Source of the DNA: Ignavibacteria bacterium
GTDB lineage: Bacteria; Bacteroidota; Ignavibacteria; Tepidaquicellales; Tepidaquicellaceae
Direction of reading: 5' to 3'
NCBI GenBank assembly: GCA_016719565.1
Contig: JADJYU010000005.1
Location: 310,001 to 374,000, forward strand
Length of the DNA: 64,000 bases
Of this stretch, positions 26,463 to 36,010 are shown in pieces (position 1 is the stretch's first letter; the number at the start of each line of letters is the position of its first letter). Position numbers and translations under genes: made by a program. Below the pieces are notes generated by a model that worked only from the letters and a program-made list of their open reading frames with translations, was not told the DNA's origin and did not search any database.

Positions 26463-29400
26463 ATGAACAGATAATTAATATAAGAGATTCGATATTTCAG
26501 ACGGCATCTTTTAAAAAAATTCCGGAGATAATGAGTAAGAGTTCCGGAAAGGTTTTCTTCAAAGGTGTTCACGGTTCATTAACATCATTAGTGATTAATT
26601 ATCTGTATAGTAATTTTACAAAGAAGATAATATTTATTACTCATGATCCTGAGCGTCTTGCAAAAGTTAAGGATGACACGGAATTTATTCTGAATACAGG
26701 AAACATTACGGCATATTCCGGACAGTCCGCTGAAAGCGATCCAGTTTCAAATCTGTTAATGAATCTAACTGGCAATGATGAGTTCATAATATTCATAAAT
26801 CAAAAAGGACTTGAAGACAGGACGATCTCAAAGGATAAATTTCTTTCATCATTATTTGAGATCAGATCGGGAGAGGAATTTAATTTTGATAAGTTTACAA
26901 ATCTGCTTAATGAATACAAATATGAGAAAAAAGATTTTGTAGATACTGAAGGTGATTTTTCAGTTAGAGGAGGGATCGTTGATATATTTTCAGAGAATAA
27001 TGACACACCGGTCAGAATAGAATTTTTCGGTGATACCGTAGAGTCGATAAGAGAGTTCGATCTTAACTCGCAAAGATCAGTTCGGGATATTAACTCAGTT
27101 AAGATAGGAATGAATTTGTCTGCGGATGATGAACCGGATATTCCTATGACGGAAAATGTAACTGATTATTTTCCGGAAGACGCGCTGATAATAATTGATG
27201 AACCTGAGATCACTTTGAATGAGATTAAGGATGAGAAAATAATTTCCTTATTAGACAAACATAAACAGATTCACATAACATCTATTTCGATAGCTGATTC
27301 ATCACATAATTCAGGTGAAAACGAAATAACTTTCAGATCAAAGTCACAGCCGGATTTTCATTCAAATTTGAAACTGCTTTATCAGAATCTGTGTGAGAAT
27401 ATAGGAAAAGGTTTTAAGTCGTTTATCATGACTTCTGATGAAAGACAGGCAGAAAGAATTAAAGAACTCATTGAGGATTTTGAGGACGATTCGGTAATGG
27501 AACAAGATAATATTATTCATAATGAGGATTCTATAATTTCTGAAGAAGATTCAAAAGAAGCAAAAAGTTTTTCAATAAAAAATAAGTTCGCTGTTATACC
27601 CGAATCTTTTCACTATGGATTTTTATTTGAAGAAGCGGAGATACTTATTTATACAGAGCATCAGATATTCGGAAGATATTTTCGTCAGATAAAGAAGAGG
27701 AAGCAGAAGTTCAAAGGACTGACATTCAGTGAGCTGAAGGAATTAACTTATGGTGATTACATTGTGCACAGGGATTTTGGTATCGGCGTCTATTCGGGAT
27801 TAAAGAAAATTACGGTAGGTAACAGTAATCAGGAAGTAGCGGTCCTTTCTTATAACGGTAACGACAAACTATTTTTGAATCTGAATCACATTAATCTGAT
27901 AAAAAAATATTCCGGATCTGAAGGACACGTTCCTGTACTGACAAGACTCGGCGGCGGTGAATGGGACAAACTTAAGGCAAAAACCAAGAAGCAGGTAAAG
28001 GACATTGCGAGAGATCTTATACTTTTGTATGCAAAGAGAAAATCCGAGACCGGTCATAAATTCTCCGGTGACACTCACTGGCAGAAGGAGCTCGAAGCGA
28101 ATTTTATGTATGAAGACACGCCGGATCAGTACAGCGCGACAGTAGATACAAAAACTGATATGGAATCTGAAAATCCGATGGACAGACTAATCTGCGGTGA
28201 TGTAGGTTTCGGGAAAACGGAAGTAGCTGTCAGGGCTGCATTTAAAGCTGTACTTGAAAATAAACAGGTCGCGGTGCTTGTGCCGACGACTATACTTGCC
28301 GTTCAGCATTATAATACATTCAGGGACAGACTTGCTTCCTTTGCCGTTGATGTGGAAAATATATCACGGCTAAAATCGTCAAAGGAACAGAAAGAAATTC
28401 TTAAGAAACTTGAAGAAGGGAAACTGAATATACTGATCGGCACACACAGGATACTTTCAAAGGATATTTTATTCAAAGACCTTGGATTACTTATAATAGA
28501 TGAAGAGCAGAGATTCGGAGTGAAGGCAAAGGAAAGGCTGCGGAGCATTAAACCGAATGTAGATACTCTTACACTGACGGCAACTCCGATACCTAGAACT
28601 CTGAATTTTTCACTTCTCGGTGCGAGGGATCTTTCGATTATCAATACTCCTCCAAAGAACAGGAAACCGATCATTACGGAAATTATAAAACTTGACTGGA
28701 AGAATATTTCAGGTATTATAAGAAATGAACTGAACAGGAACGGGCAGGTATATTTTGTTAATGATAAAATAAAAAATCTATTTCAGCTCGGTGATCTTTT
28801 AAAGACTTATGTGCCGGAAGCAAAGACAGGAATTGCACACGGACAGATGGAGGGTAAAGAGCTTGAAGAGATCGTTGTAAAATTCATAGAGAAAAAACTG
28901 AATGTATTACTCTGCACAAAAATTATAGAATCAGGATTAGACATTCCGAATGTTAATACAATTATTATTAATAATGCAGACAAATTCGGACTGGCTGAAT
29001 TGTATCAGCTCAGGGGAAGAGTTGGCAGAAGCGACATTCAGGCTTATTCTTATTTAATAGTTCCTCCCGAAGGAAAGCTGACAAAGACAGCCATAAAGCG
29101 TCTTCAGGCGATTGAAGAATTCACTGATCTCGGTTCGGGATTCAATCTTGCAATGCGGGATATGGAGATCAGAGGTGTAGGTAATTTACTGGGAAAAGCT
29201 CAGAGCGGATTTGTGCAGGACATGGGTTTTGATATGTATATAAGTACTATAGAAGAAGCGGTTCTGGAATTAAAGGAAAATGAATTTAAAGACTTATTTA
29301 AAAACGAAGCATCTCTGAAAAAAATAAACGAGAGCATTGAGAAAAAGCTCGAAGATAAACAGACTGTAATAGAAAGTGATATTAACGCTCTGATCCCAAA

Positions 29401-29821
29401 AGACTATATTGCGAATGATACGGAAAGATTAAACATATACAGAAGGTTATATGAAATAAATGATCATGAGGAACTCAATAAAATAAGCATTGAGTTAAAG
29501 GACAGATTCGGAGAGTATCTTGATGATGTAGAGAATCTGATCAGGATAATTGATCTTAAGATAACAGCCACTAAACTGGGTCTGGAAAAAATTGAGATAA
29601 GGGATAGGAAATTGTATATACATTTTCCAGAGGATAAGGAACACCCGGTATTTGAAAGTGAATTCTATAAAAACCTGATTGAGAAAATCTCAGCTGACAG
29701 AGACAGGGCTTATAACATTTCACCTGTCAGGGATAAGCTTGTTATCGAAAAAATATTTAAAGACAAAGAAGACAGTATCAGATTAAATGAATCCGCTGAT
29801 GCTCTGAAAATTTCCCGGTAA
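26459..29821 (+). CDS. mfd: Transcription-repair coupling factor Mfd
   Basis: A 1120-residue DNA translocase that removes stalled RNA polymerase and recruits UvrA. Order of parts: N-terminal UvrB-like region (about 1-400, with FSVRGGIVDIFSEN), RNA polymerase-interacting RID (YGDYIVHRDFGIGVYSGL, about 425-500), helicase core with Walker A GDVGFGKTEVAVRAAF, DEEQ box in LIIDEEQRFGVKAKERL and motif III LTATPIPRTL, then the second RecA domain (ESGLDIPNVNTIII, YQLRGRVGRS) and the C-terminal UvrA-masking domain. Length is slightly short of E. coli Mfd but complete. Coupled to HPr by a 4-bp overlap. Confidence 0.95.
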   Translation: MNEQIINIRDSIFQTASFKKIPEIMSKSSGKVFFKGVHGSLTSLVINYLYSNFTKKIIFITHDPERLAKVKDDTEFILNTGNITAYSGQSAESDPVSNLLMNLTGNDEFIIFINQKGLEDRTISKDKFLSSLFEIRSGEEFNFDKFTNLLNEYKYEKKDFVDTEGDFSVRGGIVDIFSENNDTPVRIEFFGDTVESIREFDLNSQRSVRDINSVKIGMNLSADDEPDIPMTENVTDYFPEDALIIIDEPEITLNEIKDEKIISLLDKHKQIHITSISIADSSHNSGENEITFRSKSQPDFHSNLKLLYQNLCENIGKGFKSFIMTSDERQAERIKELIEDFEDDSVMEQDNIIHNEDSIISEEDSKEAKSFSIKNKFAVIPESFHYGFLFEEAEILIYTEHQIFGRYFRQIKKRKQKFKGLTFSELKELTYGDYIVHRDFGIGVYSGLKKITVGNSNQEVAVLSYNGNDKLFLNLNHINLIKKYSGSEGHVPVLTRLGGGEWDKLKAKTKKQVKDIARDLILLYAKRKSETGHKFSGDTHWQKELEANFMYEDTPDQYSATVDTKTDMESENPMDRLICGDVGFGKTEVAVRAAFKAVLENKQVAVLVPTTILAVQHYNTFRDRLASFAVDVENISRLKSSKEQKEILKKLEEGKLNILIGTHRILSKDILFKDLGLLIIDEEQRFGVKAKERLRSIKPNVDTLTLTATPIPRTLNFSLLGARDLSIINTPPKNRKPIITEIIKLDWKNISGIIRNELNRNGQVYFVNDKIKNLFQLGDLLKTYVPEAKTGIAHGQMEGKELEEIVVKFIEKKLNVLLCTKIIESGLDIPNVNTIIINNADKFGLAELYQLRGRVGRSDIQAYSYLIVPPEGKLTKTAIKRLQAIEEFTDLGSGFNLAMRDMEIRGVGNLLGKAQSGFVQDMGFDMYISTIEEAVLELKENEFKDLFKNEASLKKINESIEKKLEDKQTVIESDINALIPKDYIANDTERLNIYRRLYEINDHEELNKISIELKDRFGEYLDDVENLIRIIDLKITATKLGLEKIEIRDRKLYIHFPEDKEHPVFESEFYKNLIEKISADRDRAYNISPVRDKLVIEKIFKDKEDSIRLNESADALKISR

Positions 29822-29890
29822 TAATTTCCTGATACTCTGTTTTAGTCCTTTCACTTTTAGTAAATTCAAATAATTATTTACAATAATATT

Positions 29891-31537
29891 ATGGCAAATA
29901 CAAAAATTAGCTGTCCGAACTGCGGCGTTGAAATTGACGTTGACGAGGTATTCAAGCAGAAAGCGGAAGAGGATGTAAGAAAAAATTACGATGAAAAATT
30001 AAGTAAACAAGTTGGCATACTTAATAAAAAGAAAGAAGAAGTGGATGCTGAAAAACTCAGGATAAAAAAGTTAATTGAAGAACAGGATGATATAATACGC
30101 TCAAAACTCATTGAGGAAAGGGAAAAGGTAAAAAAGGAAGCGGAGTTTACGGTAAAAAGAGAACTTGAATTTGAACTGATGAAACTGAAGCAGGACATTG
30201 ACGCAAAGTCAAAGGAGAACCGGCAGTTTAAATTGAAAGAAGTCGATGTGCTGAATAAGGAGAAAGATCTTAAGGAAAAAGAAGAGCAGATGAAGCTTGA
30301 CATGAAAAGAAAAATGCTTCAAATGGAATCCGAGATTCAGGAGAAAGCGGTTAAAGCTGAACAGGAAAGAAATGAATTAAGAATAATGGAATATGACAGG
30401 CAGCTTGAGGATCAGAAAAAGCAGCTGAGCGAAATGAAGAAGAAGGAAATTGATTTTATTAATAAGGAGCAGGAGCTTAGGGACAGAGAAGAACAGCTTA
30501 AGCTGGATCTGGAAAAGCAAATGATAGACAAATCGAAAATGATTGAAGACAAGATCATTAAAAGAGAACAGGAGAAAAGCGAGATCAGAAAAATGGAATA
30601 TGAGAAAATGCTTGATGATCAGAAGAATGAACTTTCCGAGATGAAGAAAAAAGAAATAGAATTTAAAAACAAAGAAAAGGAGCTTAAAGACAGAGAAGAA
30701 CAGCTTAAACGGGATATGGAAAGACAGATGACAGACAGTTTAAAAGCTATTGAGGAAAAAACTATAAGAAGGGAACAGGAAAAAAACGAGCTGAAGAACA
30801 GGGAATATGAGAAACAGCTTGATGATCAGAAAAAAATGATTGATGAACTGAAGAAAAAATCAGAACAGGGATCGATGCAGCTGCAGGGAGAGATACAGGA
30901 ACTGGCTATTGAAGATTTTCTCAGGAACGCATTTCCATTTGACAGAATAACGGAAGTAAAAAAGGGAGAGAAAGGCGCAGATGCAATACAGACAGTAATT
31001 AATAATTTTCAGCAGGAATGCGGAAAGATAATTTACGAAAGCAAGCGGACAAAATCATTCAGCGACAGCTGGATAGTCAAGCTGAAAGAAGATCAGATAA
31101 AACAACAGGCTGATATTGCAGTGATAGTAACGGAAACGATGCCGAAGGATCTGGACAGATTCGGACAGAAGCACGGAGTGTGGATCTGTAACTTCAGTGA
31201 GGTAAAAAGCTTATCGCTTGTATTAAGAGAGATGCTTTTGAGGACGCATACAGTAAAGACAGTGAATGAAAACAAAGGCGATAAAATGGAGATGCTGTAT
31301 AGTTATCTGACGAGCAGTGAATTCAGGCAGCAGGTGGAGTCTATAGTGGACGGATTTACTGCAATGCAGAGCGATCTGAATAAAGAGAAGATTGCTATGG
31401 AGAAAATTTGGAGTTCGAGAGAAAAGCAGATCAGGAAAGTACTTATAAATACTTCTTCAATGTTCGGTTCGATAAAAGGATTAGCGGGAAGTTCTATACA
31501 GGATATAAAAGCTCTTGAAATGCCTGACGATGAATAA
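29891..31537 (+). CDS. DUF2130 coiled-coil protein with repeated 69-residue units
   Basis: A 548-residue protein. The N-terminus has a half zinc ribbon (ISCPNCGVEIDVDE). Residues 20-335 are a long charged coiled coil built in part of tandem repeats of about 69 residues (units starting MEYDRQLEDQKK, MEYEKMLDDQKN, REYEKQLDDQKK). Residues 340-460 are the DUF2130 domain (EIQELAIEDFLRNAFPFDRITEVKKGEKGADAIQ...IIYESKRTKSFSDSWIVKLKEDQ), which has a restriction-endonuclease-like core: Asp in GADAI, Glu and Lys in ESKRTK. A C-terminal helical tail follows. The family is thought to act on DNA; no direct activity is known to me. Single gene, 69 bp after mfd. Confidence 0.8.
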   Translation: MANTKISCPNCGVEIDVDEVFKQKAEEDVRKNYDEKLSKQVGILNKKKEEVDAEKLRIKKLIEEQDDIIRSKLIEEREKVKKEAEFTVKRELEFELMKLKQDIDAKSKENRQFKLKEVDVLNKEKDLKEKEEQMKLDMKRKMLQMESEIQEKAVKAEQERNELRIMEYDRQLEDQKKQLSEMKKKEIDFINKEQELRDREEQLKLDLEKQMIDKSKMIEDKIIKREQEKSEIRKMEYEKMLDDQKNELSEMKKKEIEFKNKEKELKDREEQLKRDMERQMTDSLKAIEEKTIRREQEKNELKNREYEKQLDDQKKMIDELKKKSEQGSMQLQGEIQELAIEDFLRNAFPFDRITEVKKGEKGADAIQTVINNFQQECGKIIYESKRTKSFSDSWIVKLKEDQIKQQADIAVIVTETMPKDLDRFGQKHGVWICNFSEVKSLSLVLREMLLRTHTVKTVNENKGDKMEMLYSYLTSSEFRQQVESIVDGFTAMQSDLNKEKIAMEKIWSSREKQIRKVLINTSSMFGSIKGLAGSSIQDIKALEMPDDE

Positions 31538-31541
31538 AAAA

Positions 31542-31582
31542 TCCGCACTCATTTTATTGATAAATCATAAAATGAATGCGGA
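31542..31582 (-). terminator. Terminator between convergent genes
   Basis: TCCGCA-c-TCATTTTAT pairs with ATAAAATGA-a-TGCGGA around a 9-base loop. The T-run is on the minus-strand side, serving the 31610 gene; the plus side has only a weak T tract. Confidence 0.75.
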
Positions 31583-31609
31583 ATTCTGGAAAAAAATTAT
31601 TTAGAAATA

Positions 31610-32593
31610 TTAAAACGAATACCCCGCGCCGATGAAAAATCTATATTCATTTTGCGGCTGAGCTCCGTTAAGATTTTGTGAGAAAGGATACTGGAAAGTC
31701 AGTTCCAGTGAATAGTTACTTAAATAAAAATCAACTCCCCCTGTTCCGAAAAACGCCCATCCGCCGCTGTCTTTAACATCCACTCCGTTTTGTTTGTCAT
31801 TTTTGGCATTTTCATAATACACACCTGCATGAGGTAGTAATGTAAGTTGTTTTGACGGCAGCACTTCATAAAACAAAGAGGAAGAAATATTAAATAAATT
31901 TGCAAATCTATAGTCATTTTTATTTTCACCGTTCAGACTGTAAAGCAAATCCATATTAAATCCGATTCCGGGATCTACAAATTTCGCAAGATAGTTACCG
32001 GAAATCAAAATATCGAAACTCCCTGTACCAGGCTGAAAATGCGGATCTACAACTCCAAATACAAAGGATTTATTATAAACTCCTGTAGGAATTTTCACAC
32101 CGCCTCCGAGAAAGATCCTTTGCCAGAAAGAGGTATGTCTTTCGATACTGGAATTATATAACTGATACTGCAGAAACACTTTCATATCACCGAATCCATT
32201 TAGCTTTTGTCCGTTAATGTCATTTGAAGAAAAGGGAATATTAAACATCAGCTTGATCTTTGGAGTGATATAATATCTGCCGTAAAGTTCTATATTGTTA
32301 TAGTATTCAGTTGAAGAAGTACCGTCATGTCCTTCGTGGTCTGACAGCGGATCATTTACTTCATTCGCATCAGCAAAATATTTGAATGAGCTGTATCTTA
32401 CGCCGACCATATTATTACTGTAATTCGGATCGATTCCCATAAAGCATCCGCACAGATCGCAGGAGGTTTCCTGATTATCATTGATTTCAGAAAGACTCTT
32501 AGGAAAACTTAGGTGATCTCTGCTGCACAAATTATCAGCATAAACAGATTTCTGAATTAAAACAGCAGAGAATAATATTAAAAGAAATTTCAT
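31610..32593 (-). CDS. Outer-membrane beta-barrel protein with CxxCGC motif
   Basis: The start is moved to the ATG at 32593 (MKFLLILFSAVLIQ), which gives a clean signal peptide and avoids overlap with the previous stop at 32604. After the signal comes a Cys-rich stretch, TSCDLCGCFMGIDPN, followed by about 270 residues of amphipathic beta strands with aromatic girdles, ending in a terminal aromatic (AGYSF), the mark of an outer-membrane barrel. The Cys motif suggests a bound metal or disulfide near the periplasmic side. It is last in a four-gene minus-strand cluster with msrB. Family not named. Confidence 0.6.
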   Translation of the reverse strand: MKFLLILFSAVLIQKSVYADNLCSRDHLSFPKSLSEINDNQETSCDLCGCFMGIDPNYSNNMVGVRYSSFKYFADANEVNDPLSDHEGHDGTSSTEYYNNIELYGRYYITPKIKLMFNIPFSSNDINGQKLNGFGDMKVFLQYQLYNSSIERHTSFWQRIFLGGGVKIPTGVYNKSFVFGVVDPHFQPGTGSFDILISGNYLAKFVDPGIGFNMDLLYSLNGENKNDYRFANLFNISSSLFYEVLPSKQLTLLPHAGVYYENAKNDKQNGVDVKDSGGWAFFGTGGVDFYLSNYSLELTFQYPFSQNLNGAQPQNEYRFFIGAGYSF

Positions 32594-32603
32594 TTTAATA
32601 AAT

Positions 32604-33416
32604 TTAATTATTAACGTCAAAATATGTATTGTAGAATATTGAATTCTTTATAAGCTTCATGTTAATTCTCCATGCACCGTTCTGATCGAGATTAATTCTG
32701 CCTTTATAATGACCAATAGAAGAATGAACCGGGTTGACATTTCCTGCAGGGTAATTACCGTTGGTTAAGTTCTGTGTATTCATTTCCACAGAAAAGGAAC
32801 CGTCAAACGGGTAAAGTTCAGGTTCGTTTTTATGAATGACAAATTCAAAATCATTCATACCTGCTGCAGGATTTTTTGGGGTAACATAAGAAATATATAA
32901 TTTTGTACTGTCGGGCATTGTGATAGATTTAAATTTGTCCGGATTATCAAGGATTCTTGGTATTTCAAATTCGACTTCTCCTTCCGGTTCCCCCTGTGCA
33001 AAATGATTATGAACTCTGAAAGTAAATCTCCAGTGCAAATCTCCGTTTGGAAATGCCTGAGTTAAAACCATTGCTCCGGGAAATTTCCCATCAACTGCAT
33101 TTTCACCGGGATTCTCAACCGGAGCGGAATGTCCGTGATTGGCAGGTAAAATATCAATGTGTGAATTTGTTATGAGAGTATTTGTAGCTGAATCATACAA
33201 AACCAGATATACTTTATTATAGCCAAGCTTTAATGAATCTTCGGAATAAAAAGAGATAATAGCTGCAGCTCCCGGGACATAACCTGAATCCATTTTTACC
33301 AGGTTTTGTACAACCGGCGGAGCGGGAGGGGCATTTACAGTATCGTCACTGCACGAATAAAAAAAACTCATTGTAAAAATTAATAATGCGAAAGAAGAAA
33401 TTAATCTTATTTTCAT
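32604..33416 (-). CDS. Lipoprotein with YtkA-like domain
   Basis: A 270-residue protein. Signal peptide MKIRLISSFALLIFTMSFFYSC with a lipobox (FYSC, Cys22), then a Pro-rich linker. Two beta-sandwich segments follow; the last 70 residues (PFDGSFSVEMNTQ...HSSIGHYKGRINLDQNGAWRINMKL) match the pattern of YtkA/FixH-like domains, which are found with copper or heme trafficking genes. His residues in GHSAP, VHNHFAQG and VHSSIGH could bind metal. It sits in one transcript with the C-rich small protein and the CxxCGC barrel, so a metal-handling role in the envelope is a reasonable inference. Confidence 0.6.
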   Translation of the reverse strand: MKIRLISSFALLIFTMSFFYSCSDDTVNAPPAPPVVQNLVKMDSGYVPGAAAIISFYSEDSLKLGYNKVYLVLYDSATNTLITNSHIDILPANHGHSAPVENPGENAVDGKFPGAMVLTQAFPNGDLHWRFTFRVHNHFAQGEPEGEVEFEIPRILDNPDKFKSITMPDSTKLYISYVTPKNPAAGMNDFEFVIHKNEPELYPFDGSFSVEMNTQNLTNGNYPAGNVNPVHSSIGHYKGRINLDQNGAWRINMKLIKNSIFYNTYFDVNN

Positions 33417-33517
33417 TTAAGAAATATTTTAATTTAATAAATATTCAGAATTCAGGTTAAATAAAATTTATCTGAATTAATTAACTGAATTAATAAATAG
33501 AGTAATGTAAAATAAGA

Positions 33518-33940
33518 TTATGACCTGGGAGGAATCTCCGACTGCTGCGGGAACCCTGAAGTGATATTTTGAGAAGAATTACTAAGAAGATCGACTGTAT
33601 TTAAAGGAGTCATAACAAATGCTGCGCCGTTAACAAGAAATTCCGAGATCTTTAATTTTACTTCATTAGAATTTGCAGTACCGTGCGCATTACCTGAATC
33701 TCCTTCGTTTAATTTTTTATCAATAAAACATTTTGCCTCGCAGCAAACCTTTTTTTTCTCACAAACTGCTTCTGTCAGTTCGGATTTGTTAAAAAGGTAA
33801 AGCGAATAATATACACTGACAAAATTTATATGGAAAAATAACATCAGTATAAGAGAATAGCAGATAGTATTTTTTAAAACTTTATTCAAAAGGTGTAAAA
33901 AAATTTTACGGAATTTTAGAATATTGAAGTTTTTAAACAA
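33518..33940 (-). CDS. Small membrane protein with Cys cluster
   Basis: About 140 residues. One membrane segment (ICYSLILMLFFHINFVSVYY), then VCEKKKVCCEAKCFIDKKLNE, which fits a small Bacteroidota family with a Cys...C-x-x-KC pattern often found beside heavy-metal uptake or efflux genes. The start is uncertain: a TTG at 33940 lies right after the msrB stop, another at 33889 gives a shorter leader; an upstream TTG at 33982 would overlap msrB by 41 bp. The downstream lipoprotein and barrel genes follow on the same strand. Confidence 0.5.
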   Translation of the reverse strand: MFKNFNILKFRKIFLHLLNKVLKNTICYSLILMLFFHINFVSVYYSLYLFNKSELTEAVCEKKKVCCEAKCFIDKKLNEGDSGNAHGTANSNEVKLKISEFLVNGAAFVMTPLNTVDLLSNSSQNITSGFPQQSEIPPRS

Positions 33941-33941
33941 G

Positions 33942-34352
33942 TCATTTTCCGGAATTTTCTTTATTACTGAAATCAACTGCAACTGAATTTATGCAGAATC
34001 TTTTTCCGGCTTCATCCGGACCATCATCAAATACATGTCCAAGATGCGCGTCGCACTTTGCGCATCTTACTTCTGTCCTTACCATACCGTGACTTGTATC
34101 TTCAATATAAATAACGGAATCTTTATTTATAGGATGTGTATAACTCGGCCATCCGCAGCCGGCATCAAACTTGGACCCGGAATCAAAGAGAGGATTTCCG
34201 CAGCAGATGCAGTTATAAATTCCGTTTTCATCAAGCAGATAATACTTACCTGAAAACGGTCTTTCAGTTCCCCTTTCTCTTGTGATATGATATTCCTCCG
34301 GAGTAAGAATTTTTTTCCACTCTTCTTCTGACTTAATAATTTTTTGTGACAT
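33942..34352 (-). CDS. msrB: Peptide methionine sulfoxide reductase B
   Basis: A 136-residue cytoplasmic enzyme reducing the R-epimer of methionine sulfoxide. The catalytic Cys120 is in KRFCINSVA; structural zinc is held by two CxxC pairs (C48/C51 and C97/C100); CGWPSY and HLGHVFDDGP are canonical. It lacks a signal peptide, in contrast to the exported MsrA at 19647. It heads a minus-strand cluster of envelope genes. Confidence 0.95.
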   Translation of the reverse strand: MSQKIIKSEEEWKKILTPEEYHITRERGTERPFSGKYYLLDENGIYNCICCGNPLFDSGSKFDAGCGWPSYTHPINKDSVIYIEDTSHGMVRTEVRCAKCDAHLGHVFDDGPDEAGKRFCINSVAVDFSNKENSGK

Positions 34353-34429
34353 AAATAATGAGTTATAATTGTTTGATTGATAATTTATGATATATAATAT
34401 AATTTAAAAATATAAATTTAAATTACAAA

Positions 34430-35173
34430 TTGGACAGGGAAAATAAAGACACTGTAAAAGATAAACTTTCTTATGCTGTTTACAATGACAGGACATTTGC
34501 TGAAAGTTACTCAAATAAGATTGAATATAATTCTCACAATGCATTATATGAAAGACCGGCCGTAAGATCACTCCTCGGCGATATTGCAGGAAAGAAAATA
34601 CTTGATGCAGGATGCGGACCTGGTGTTCTTAGTTCTGAACTAATTGACAATGGCGCTATACTTACATCAGCTGATTACAGTAATGAGATGATCAGACTAA
34701 CAAAGGAAAGGACAGATAATAAAACACGCGTACTTGAATTAAATTTAAACAAACCTATGGAATTGTTTGAAGATGAAGAGTTTGATATAATTGTTTCATC
34801 CCTCACAATTCATTATTTAAATAATCTCACACTTTTTTTCAGCGAGTGTAACAGAGTATTAAAGAAAGATGGTATAATGGTGTTTTCAACCCACCATCCG
34901 TTTATGGATTTTTCTTTTCATTCTGATGGAAATTATTTTGAGACTGAGCTTGTAAAGGATGAATGGCCTTCATATAATATCAGCATGGAATTTTACAGAA
35001 GACCTCTGAGTGAACTTTTCAATATTGCGAGACAGGCTGAATTTACAGTTGAAGAGATACTTGAGCCGCTGCCTTCGGAAAAATGCAAAGAGAAATTTCC
35101 GGATGCTTTTGATGTTCTTTCAAAAAAACCCTGGTTTATTATTTTCAAATTAAGAAAACTAACTGAAGAATGA
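34430..35173 (+). CDS. SAM-dependent methyltransferase (class I)
   Basis: A 247-residue cytosolic enzyme. Motif I is KKILDAGCGPGVLS (about residues 58-71), the acidic end of strand 2 is in LTSADYS, and motif post-I/II in EEFDIIVSSLTIHYL. It starts at a TTG (34430), since no ATG lies between the upstream stop and the domain. The product resembles broad methyltransferase_11-type enzymes acting on small molecules; the acceptor is unknown. Its stop overlaps the nitrilase start (ATGA at 35170), so the two are translationally coupled. Confidence 0.8.
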   Translation: MDRENKDTVKDKLSYAVYNDRTFAESYSNKIEYNSHNALYERPAVRSLLGDIAGKKILDAGCGPGVLSSELIDNGAILTSADYSNEMIRLTKERTDNKTRVLELNLNKPMELFEDEEFDIIVSSLTIHYLNNLTLFFSECNRVLKKDGIMVFSTHHPFMDFSFHSDGNYFETELVKDEWPSYNISMEFYRRPLSELFNIARQAEFTVEEILEPLPSEKCKEKFPDAFDVLSKKPWFIIFKLRKLTEE

Positions 35174-35976
35174 AAGCAGGATATTTACAGTTCAGACCGG
35201 TATTCGGAGACACTGATGCAAATATTAAGAAGATCAGAAAACTTATTAGCAGAAAAAGATTTGATCTCCTGGTGCTTCCGGAACTTGCGAATTCCGGATA
35301 TTTATTTTCCAACAAAAGCGAACTGAAAGAATTATCGGAAGAAATTCCAGGCGGAAAATTCTGCAGCGCATTAAAAGAAATATGTATTAAAAACAAAGGA
35401 CACATTGTTTCGGGTATCTGCGAAAGATCAGGAAATAAATTTTATAACTCTTCAATTTTAGTATATCCTGACGGTAAAATAATCACATACAGAAAGTTAC
35501 ATTTGTTTAATACTGAAAAGAAGTGGTTCGCAAAAGGTAATCTGCATTTAAAAATTAACGAGATCAGACTCCAAAATTCCGAAAGAGTAAAGACCGGAAT
35601 GATGATCTGCTTCGACTGGATATTCCCTGAGACAGCGCGGACACTAGCTTTGCAGGGCGCGCAGGTAATATGCCATCCGTCAAATCTTGTCATGCAGTAT
35701 TGTCAGAGAGCGATGTTTACTAGAGCGCTGGAGAATCATGTGTTTACAATTACTGCAAACAGAACAGGGAAAGATGTAAAGAGCGACGGAGAAATTTCTT
35801 TTACCGGGCAGAGTGTGATTCTTTCTCCGAGGGGAAATTACCTTTTTAAAGGATCAAAGAGCCGTGATGAGTGTGTGATTCTGGATATTGATCCTTCAGA
35901 GGCATTGAACAAAAATATTAATCCACAGAACAATCTTTATTCTGACAGAAGAAAAGAGTTTTATAAGCTGCATTAA
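35170..35976 (+). CDS. Nitrilase-superfamily carbon-nitrogen hydrolase
   Basis: A 268-residue member of the nitrilase superfamily with the Glu-Lys-Cys triad: Glu in LLVLPELANSGY, Lys in YRKLHLF, Cys in GMMICFDWIFPE. It hydrolyses amides or N-carbamoyl compounds; the branch with ENHVFTITANRTG resembles the omega-amidase and beta-ureidopropionase group, but the substrate is not determined. Coupled by a 4-bp overlap to the methyltransferase and followed closely by an alpha/beta hydrolase, suggesting one small-molecule salvage or repair transcript. Confidence 0.85.
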   Translation: MKAGYLQFRPVFGDTDANIKKIRKLISRKRFDLLVLPELANSGYLFSNKSELKELSEEIPGGKFCSALKEICIKNKGHIVSGICERSGNKFYNSSILVYPDGKIITYRKLHLFNTEKKWFAKGNLHLKINEIRLQNSERVKTGMMICFDWIFPETARTLALQGAQVICHPSNLVMQYCQRAMFTRALENHVFTITANRTGKDVKSDGEISFTGQSVILSPRGNYLFKGSKSRDECVILDIDPSEALNKNINPQNNLYSDRRKEFYKLH

Positions 35977-36010
35977 TTTTTACAAATAATATTTCATACC
36001 GGTTTATTAA

